Source: Pirellulales bacterium (lineage in GTDB: Bacteria > Planctomycetota > Planctomycetia > Pirellulales > Thermoguttaceae). Taken from it: 5,598 nucleotides of DNA. Made by a program: the position numbers and the translations under genes. The notes under the pieces were generated by a model, which was given only the letters and a program-made list of their open reading frames with translations, ran no database searches and was not told the origin of the DNA. Below, piece after piece: positions 1 through 3,740 of this stretch (positions within the stretch are counted from its first letter, which is position 1; each line of letters opens with the position of its first letter). Location: positions 1 to 5,598 of the forward strand of contig JAUWJC010000303.1 of NCBI GenBank assembly GCA_030607895.1. Direction: 5' to 3'.

Positions 1-21
1 CCCCTGACCCCCGACCCCTGA
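1..21. repeat. Heptanucleotide tandem repeat (CCCCYGA x3) abutting the transporter start codon
   Basis: Three head-to-tail 7-mers, CCCCTGA, CCCCCGA and CCCCTGA, fill bases 1-21 and end one base before the ATG at 23. The array probably continues left of the window. Because the unit is 7 bases long and most copies contain TGA, successive copies place stops in different frames; the one at 5-7 is in frame with the transporter and fixes its start. The complementary strand carries three runs of four or five G, so G-quadruplex formation is conceivable if another G-run lies upstream. No Shine-Dalgarno is visible inside it. Confidence 0.7.
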
Positions 22-22
22 T

Positions 23-1897
23 ATGTCGCCCGACGCCTGGATCAGCATTTTGATTACAGTGGCAGTGTTCGCCGGATTACAGATGCGTCGCGGTGGGGCG
101 GCCGACTTGCTGTTTCTTGGGGGGCTAATTGGGGTGACGCTGCTGGGTGTGATAACACCTGCCGAAGCGCTCAGCGGCTTCGCCAACCCGGCCGTGCTGA
201 TGATTGGCGCGTTGTTCGTGGTGGCAGCCGGGCTCCGCTCGACCGGCGTTCTGGATTGGTTGGGAAATCGCTTGCTGGGAACCGCCCGGACGGCCAACGC
301 CGCCATGCTCCGCCTTGGCATTGCCGTGTTGGGAATCTCCGCCTTTATCAACAACACACCCGTCGTGGCCATGTTTGTGCCCGTGGTGTTGGATTGGTGT
401 CGCAAGCGGGGCGTCTCGCCTTCCCGAATGCTGATTCCGCTGAGTTATCTGGCCATTATGGGCGGGACCTGCACGCTGATCGGCACGAGCACGAACATCG
501 TGGTCAACGGGATGTTGCAGAAGGAGCGGCAGACCGACGCCCGACGGCCGGCCGATCGGCAATACACCCCCGCTTTTCGGCTGGCGCTGGACGACATGAC
601 GCTGTTTGAGATCGGACAGGTCGGATTGCCCTGTGCGCTGGTTGGCGGCCTGTACCTTGTGCTGTTCGGGCGCCGGCTGTTGCCAAACCGGACCGAACTG
701 ATCGAACGGCTCGACGAACAACGTCGCGAGTATCTGGTCGAGATACTCGTCCAGCCCGAGTGCCGGTTGATCGGCAAAACTATCGAAGAGGCCGGGCTGC
801 GACATCTGCGCGGCTTGTTTCTGATCGAGATCAACCGGGAAGACGATATCATTACGCCGGTTGCGCCGAGCGACGTAATTTATGCAGGCGACCGGCTGAT
901 CTTCACCGGCGTGGTCACCACGATTGTGGACCTGGTGAAGATACCCGGCCTGGTTCCGGCCGCCGACATGACCTACGAGATACAACCCGGCGCGAGGAGG
1001 CAGCGGCACCTCTCGGAGGCGGTTGTTTCCAGTTCATCGCCGTTGATCGGCACGACGGTACGCGCGGCGAATTTCCGGCAGCTTTACAACGCGGCGGTGG
1101 TGGCCGTCCACCGCAACGGTGCCCGGCTGCCAAACAAGGTTGGCGATGTCGTGCTAAAGGCCGGCGACACGCTGCTTCTGCAAACCCGAACCGAGTTCGC
1201 CGACCGCTTCCGGCACAGCCGGCACTTCTACCTGGTGGCCAGCGTGGAGGGCTCGATGGGCAGGCGGAACGACCGGGCGTGGCTGGCCGTTGCACTGGTG
1301 GTGATCTTGGTTGCCTGGCTTGCCGCAACCAGTTGGATCGGCCGGGGGGTTCTTCCCGACGGAATGACCTCGCCCGCGGTGGCGGCCCTGGCAATTGCCG
1401 CTCTGATGATCGTCTTCCGCTGCCTGCCCGTGGCCGCAGCCCGATCGGTCATCGATCTGCAGGTGCTGGTCACAATTGCCGCCGCGCTTGGATTGGGACG
1501 CGCGCTGGAAGCGAGCGGGGCCGCCGAGACAATTGCCAAGCTGCTGGTCGACGGCGTGGGACAAGGGCATCCGTATGTTCTACTGGCGGTGCTCTACCTG
1601 TTGGCCGTGATTTTTACCGAGTTGATCACAAACGTTGCGGTGGCGGCCATGTTGTTTCCGTTGGCAGTGGCCACGGCCGCCGTGAGCGGGCTGAGTCCAA
1701 GGCCTTTCGTGATGGCCATCGCCCTAGCGGCCTCGCTCAGTTTCATTACGCCCGTCGGATATCAAACCAACCTAATGGTGATGGGCCCCGGCAGATACCG
1801 GCCACGCGATTACCTGCGGGTCGGCTGGCCGCTGGCGGTGCTGGTGGCGATCACCGCGTTGGCCCTGATTCCGCGAATCTGGCCGTTTGAGCTTTGA
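23..1897 (+). CDS. SLC13/DASS-type anion or sodium-coupled permease with two TrkA-C (RCK_C) domains
   Basis: A 624-residue polytopic inner-membrane protein. Residues 1-220 hold about six hydrophobic segments, with the helix-hairpin motif SAFINNTPVV (106-115) and the substrate/cation-loop motif GTSTN (154-158). Residues 221-415 are a soluble insert with two TrkA-C-like beta/alpha modules, about 238-300 and 332-390; each contains the family pattern LIGKT/LIGTT and later AGDRLIF / AGDTLLL. Residues 418-620 hold about six more segments that mirror the first half, with TELITN (532-537) and TPVGYQTN (576-583). This inverted two-fold layout with a central RCK_C pair is typical of SLC13 family permeases that move sulfate, dicarboxylates or similar anions; the substrate cannot be told from sequence alone. 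The length is normal for the RCK_C-containing branch. The start is fixed because an in-frame TGA lies at 5-7, only five codons upstream of the ATG. No Shine-Dalgarno is visible, since the leader is the CCCCTGA repeat. It may be translated by coupling to an unseen upstream gene. Confidence 0.93.
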   Translation: MSPDAWISILITVAVFAGLQMRRGGAADLLFLGGLIGVTLLGVITPAEALSGFANPAVLMIGALFVVAAGLRSTGVLDWLGNRLLGTARTANAAMLRLGIAVLGISAFINNTPVVAMFVPVVLDWCRKRGVSPSRMLIPLSYLAIMGGTCTLIGTSTNIVVNGMLQKERQTDARRPADRQYTPAFRLALDDMTLFEIGQVGLPCALVGGLYLVLFGRRLLPNRTELIERLDEQRREYLVEILVQPECRLIGKTIEEAGLRHLRGLFLIEINREDDIITPVAPSDVIYAGDRLIFTGVVTTIVDLVKIPGLVPAADMTYEIQPGARRQRHLSEAVVSSSSPLIGTTVRAANFRQLYNAAVVAVHRNGARLPNKVGDVVLKAGDTLLLQTRTEFADRFRHSRHFYLVASVEGSMGRRNDRAWLAVALVVILVAWLAATSWIGRGVLPDGMTSPAVAALAIAALMIVFRCLPVAAARSVIDLQVLVTIAAALGLGRALEASGAAETIAKLLVDGVGQGHPYVLLAVLYLLAVIFTELITNVAVAAMLFPLAVATAAVSGLSPRPFVMAIALAASLSFITPVGYQTNLMVMGPGRYRPRDYLRVGWPLAVLVAITALALIPRIWPFEL

Positions 1898-1909
1898 CAT
1901 GTACAACTC

Positions 1910-1938
1910 TTGCCTCGACCGTGCCGGCGGGTTAGAAT
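1910..1938 (+). promoter_or_regulatory. Predicted sigma70-type promoter for the small-gene pair
   Basis: TTGCCT at 1910-1915 matches 4 of 6 bases of the -35 consensus, and TAGAAT at 1933-1938 matches 5 of 6 of the -10 consensus, with an exact 17-base spacer. It begins 12 bases after the transporter stop codon. Transcription would start near 1945, putting the inverted repeat (1959-2044) in the 5' leader of the downstream genes. This is prediction from consensus only; planctomycete promoters are not all of this form. Confidence 0.5.
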
Positions 1939-1948
1939 CTCAAACTGT

Positions 1949-1955
1949 AAGGAGG
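1949..1955 (+). promoter_or_regulatory. Strong Shine-Dalgarno (AAGGAGG) upstream of the inverted repeat
   Basis: AAGGAGG is a full match to the anti-Shine-Dalgarno core and lies 11 bases before an ATG at 1967-1969. That ATG is inside the left arm of the inverted repeat and is in frame with the small gene at 2057, with no stop between them. It could therefore drive an alternative start giving a 106-residue protein, or a leader peptide fused in frame. It could also be a relic of the leader that existed before the repeat arrived. Confidence 0.4.
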
Positions 1956-1958
1956 GGA

Positions 1959-2044
1959 GTCCGAAAATGGGGACTGGCTCCGTCACGGGCTGGTTTTTTC
2001 GGGAGTTTCCGGTATGCCGACGGTGCCTGTCCCCTTTTTCGGAC
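1959..2044. repeat. Imperfect inverted repeat (26-base arms, 34-base loop), REP/MITE-like
   Basis: The left arm at 1959-1984 and the reverse complement of the right arm at 2019-2044 agree at 23 of 26 positions; all three differences are A versus T (left 1968, 1975, 1979). The core is GGGGACTGGCTCC on the left and GGTGCCTGTCCCC on the right, bounded outside by AAAA and TTTTT tracts and then by CCG/CGG. The 34-base spacer (1985-2018) contains a T6 run. I recall GGGGACAGGCACC-type cores as dispersed intergenic repeats in planctomycete and other environmental genomes, so a non-autonomous mobile or REP-like element is the preferred reading. No transposase lies in the window and no clear target duplication is visible. 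One base separates it from the Shine-Dalgarno of the gene at 2057. Confidence 0.7.
1964..2039. terminator. Possible bidirectional intrinsic terminator or attenuator formed by the inverted repeat
   Basis: Reading rightward, a GC-rich stem (1969-1984 with 2019-2034) is followed at once by TTTTT (2035-2039). Reading leftward, the AAAA at 1964-1967 supplies the T-tract. This is terminator-like geometry and could end the transporter transcript, for which no other terminator is visible. The 34-base loop and three internal mismatches make it weaker than a classical terminator. If the promoter at 1910-1938 is real, the hairpin lies downstream of it and would act as an attenuator instead. Confidence 0.35.
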
Positions 2045-2045
2045 C

Positions 2046-2050
2046 GGAGA
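2046..2050 (+). promoter_or_regulatory. Shine-Dalgarno (GGAGA) supporting the ATG at 2057
   Basis: GGAGA lies 6 bases before the ATG at 2057, good spacing. It supports the short 76-residue form of the antitoxin-like protein over the longer in-frame form that would begin at 1967. It starts two bases beyond the end of the inverted repeat, so folding of the repeat could expose or mask it. Confidence 0.55.
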
Positions 2051-2056
2051 ATCGAC

Positions 2057-2287
2057 ATGACGCATATTGAAGTAAGATCAAGGGTAGGACCGGACGGCTT
2101 ATTGAAGCTCGCGATCCCGGTTGGAATGCCGGATGCCAACCGTGAGGTTAGAATCACGGTGGAACTGCTCGAGCCGACCGCGAGACAGCCGCTGTTGGCC
2201 GCTGACGATTGGAAACGATCCGTCAGAGAAATGGCAGGGAGCATTTCCGACCCTACGTTCAAGCGACAGGAGCAAGGCGAGACGTGA
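2057..2287 (+). CDS. Small antitoxin-like protein (76 aa)
   Basis: The protein begins MTHIEVRSRVGPDGLLKLAI and has two visible parts. Residues 1-37 are a beta-rich N-terminal region ending in REVRITVE, with the V-x-P-D-G-x-L-x-L-x-I-P pattern seen in many small antitoxins. Residues 50-76 contain a DDWKRSVREMAGSISDPTF stretch. I recall this W...AGSI.DPTF tail from planctomycete proteins encoded just upstream of PIN-domain (VapC-like) toxins; in those the C-terminus usually runs on with a GEYEQRE-like end, whereas here it stops at QGET. It would be cytoplasmic and act by binding its partner and perhaps its own promoter. The ATG at 2057 is chosen for its GGAGA 6 bases upstream and because the recognisable family sequence starts there. 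A longer in-frame form from ATG 1967 would add 30 residues encoded by the inverted repeat. The stop codon overlaps the next start (GTGA), implying translational coupling. The family call rests on recall of pattern, not a search. Confidence 0.75.
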   Translation: MTHIEVRSRVGPDGLLKLAIPVGMPDANREVRITVELLEPTARQPLLAADDWKRSVREMAGSISDPTFKRQEQGET

Positions 2288-2520
2288 CGCTGGCAACACA
2301 ACGGAAAGAACACAAGTTTGCGCTGTGCGTGAAGAACGACGAGTGCGACGATCTGGAATTACGCAAGGTGTACGAAGTCTTCCCTGACGAACGGGCGGCA
2401 AAAGACGGCTACTTGCGAGTTATCGACGAATCCGGGGAAGACTACTTGTATCCTAAATCGTATTTCATCCTCGTCAAACTTCCTCGCAAGGCGCAGGATG
2501 CCCTTTTGGTGACAAGCTGA
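2284..2520 (+). CDS. Conserved-looking 78-aa protein of unknown function, coupled to the antitoxin-like gene
   Basis: I do not know the function. The 78-residue acidic protein has a patterned core: FALCVKNDECDDLELRKVY (12-30), then VFPDERAAKDGYLRVIDESG (32-51), then EDYLYPKSYFILVKLP (52-67). The alternation of hydrophobic strands with an IDESGEDYLYP turn suggests a small beta-barrel, possibly SH3-like. I remember similar short proteins as unannotated hypotheticals in planctomycetes and cyanobacteria. There is no signal peptide or membrane segment, so it is probably cytoplasmic. The GTG at 2284 is chosen because it overlaps the previous stop (GTGA) and has AGGAG at 2268-2272, 11 bases upstream. 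The in-frame ATG at 2209 would force a 79-base overlap and add residues unlike the rest. Its position where a toxin gene would normally sit makes it a candidate partner of the antitoxin-like protein, but no nuclease or PIN motif is visible. Confidence 0.75.
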   Translation: MTLATQRKEHKFALCVKNDECDDLELRKVYEVFPDERAAKDGYLRVIDESGEDYLYPKSYFILVKLPRKAQDALLVTS

Positions 2521-2565
2521 GGCGACGCGCCAGGCAACGTGGGGCGGCCGAACGACTTCGGCTAC

Positions 2566-2570
2566 GGAGA
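2566..2570 (+). promoter_or_regulatory. Shine-Dalgarno (GGAGA) of the HtrA gene
   Basis: GGAGA sits 8 bases before the ATG at 2579 and supports that start. The rest of the 58-base gap between the small-protein gene and this gene shows no convincing promoter or terminator, so co-transcription with the small pair is possible. Confidence 0.55.
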
Positions 2571-2578
2571 CATCCGAT

Positions 2579-3721
2579 ATGAAGAAAACCGCCATCTTGT
2601 GCGTCCTTTCAGCCGTCTTGGGCGGCGTGCTGGCAATCGGTTTGTATGATCCGCCCGAGAGCGAGTCGAAATCCGCGGCCCAGGAGCCTTTGCGACAACT
2701 GCCGGCTCCCACGCAACCGGCGGCGCCGGCCGACTACTCCGATTTGACGCCCGAGGAACGCGTCAACGTGGTGGTCTACGAGAACGTCAATCGGAGCGTG
2801 GTCAACATTACGACGAAAAGCGCCACGACCAGCCGGTTGTTTCTGATCGAGATTCCCTCGGAGGGTGAAGGGAGTGGCTCGGTGCTCGATCGGCAAGGGC
2901 ACGTCCTGACCAGCTTTCACGTGATCGACGGTGCCCGCGAGATACAGGTGAATCTGTTCGACGGCACAAGCTACTCGGCCAAGCCGGTCGGCCAGGATCC
3001 GACTTCAGACGTGGCGGTTATCAAGATTAACGCCCCGCGCGAGTCGCTCTACCCGGTCACTTTCGGCGACTCTACCCGGCTTCGTGTCGGCCAGCGAGTG
3101 CTTGCCATCGGCAATCCGTTCGGGTTGGAGCGAACGTTGACGACGGGCATCATCTCCAGCCTGAACCGTTCGCTTCCCAGCAAAAAAAATCACCGCACGA
3201 TGAAGTCCATTATCCAGATCGACGCGGCGATCAACCCGGGCAGTTCGGGCGGTCCGCTGCTGGACACGCACGGCCGAATGATCGGCATGAACATGGCAAT
3301 CGCCAGCAGCACGGGCGACAGTGCCGGGGTGGGCTTCGCCATACCAATCAACACTGTCGCCCGCGTCGTACCCCAACTGATCAAAAGCGGCCGCGTCATC
3401 CGCCCCGAAATCGGCATCGCCCGGGTGTATCAAACCGAGCACGGGCTGCTAATCGCCACGCTAATTCCCGGCGGACCGGCCGAACGGGCAGGCCTGAAAG
3501 GGCCGCGAATCGTCCGCAAACGACAGGGGCCCTTCGTATATGAAAGCATCGACCTATCGGCCGCCGATCTGATTGTCGGCGTTGACGGCAAACGAATCAA
3601 AACAGCCGACGACTTCCTGGAGATTATCGAGAGCAAGCAGCCGGGCGACAAGGTACTGGTGACCGTCGCGCGCGGCGGTCGTGAAGTGACCGTTCCCGTG
3701 CAGCTTGCGGCGGGCGAGTGA
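2579..3721 (+). CDS. HtrA/DegS-like periplasmic serine protease (S1C) with one PDZ domain
   Basis: A 380-residue envelope quality-control protease of the trypsin-like S1C family. Residues 1-22 (two lysines, then a hydrophobic stretch to about 22) look like an uncleaved signal anchor, since no clear AxA cleavage site follows. Residues 23-60 are a Pro/Ala/Ser-rich linker. The protease domain spans about 60-270. The predicted triad is His114 in TSFHVIDGA, Asp144 in DPTSDVAVIKI and Ser223 in NPGSSGGPL; the usual GNSGG is GSSGG here. The substrate-loop sequence GVGFAIPINTV (250-260) is also typical. A single PDZ domain covers about 276-376, with an extra segment of some 20 residues (308-328, including RKRQGPFVYES) between the PGGPAERAGL part and the ADLIVGVDGKRI part; I associate this insert with planctomycete homologues. 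One PDZ domain plus a membrane anchor resembles DegS more than DegP, but a role in sigma-factor signalling cannot be inferred. The gene is complete and ends 19 bases before the end of the convergent DUF4838 gene. Confidence 0.95.
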   Translation: MKKTAILCVLSAVLGGVLAIGLYDPPESESKSAAQEPLRQLPAPTQPAAPADYSDLTPEERVNVVVYENVNRSVVNITTKSATTSRLFLIEIPSEGEGSGSVLDRQGHVLTSFHVIDGAREIQVNLFDGTSYSAKPVGQDPTSDVAVIKINAPRESLYPVTFGDSTRLRVGQRVLAIGNPFGLERTLTTGIISSLNRSLPSKKNHRTMKSIIQIDAAINPGSSGGPLLDTHGRMIGMNMAIASSTGDSAGVGFAIPINTVARVVPQLIKSGRVIRPEIGIARVYQTEHGLLIATLIPGGPAERAGLKGPRIVRKRQGPFVYESIDLSAADLIVGVDGKRIKTADDFLEIIESKQPGDKVLVTVARGGREVTVPVQLAAGE

Positions 3722-3740
3722 ATTGGCATGTAATCAACGG
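3722..3740. other. 19-base convergent gap without a visible terminator
   Basis: The protease gene (+) and the DUF4838 gene (-) end tail to tail here. The gap is AT-richer than its surroundings but holds no hairpin or T-tract that I can see on either strand, so transcripts probably run into the opposing gene or end by another mechanism. Confidence 0.5.

Noticed and set aside
125..1009. 294-codon open frame on the minus strand within the transporter gene
   Set aside because: Composition is Gln/His/Gly-rich shadow sequence with no domain pattern; the plus frame has clear transporter and TrkA-C motifs.
760..1890. 376-codon plus-strand frame overlapping the transporter in another frame
   Set aside because: Arg/Gly-rich out-of-frame shadow of the transporter, with no hydrophobic or domain pattern.
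2209..2283. ATG at 2209 as start of the 78-residue protein's gene
   Set aside because: It would overlap the antitoxin-like gene by 79 bases, lacks a good ribosome site, and adds 25 residues unlike the patterned core; the GTG at 2284 with stop-start overlap fits better.
3005..3442. 145-codon minus-strand frame inside the protease gene
   Set aside because: Antisense shadow of the conserved protease core; no independent start signals or recognisable motif.
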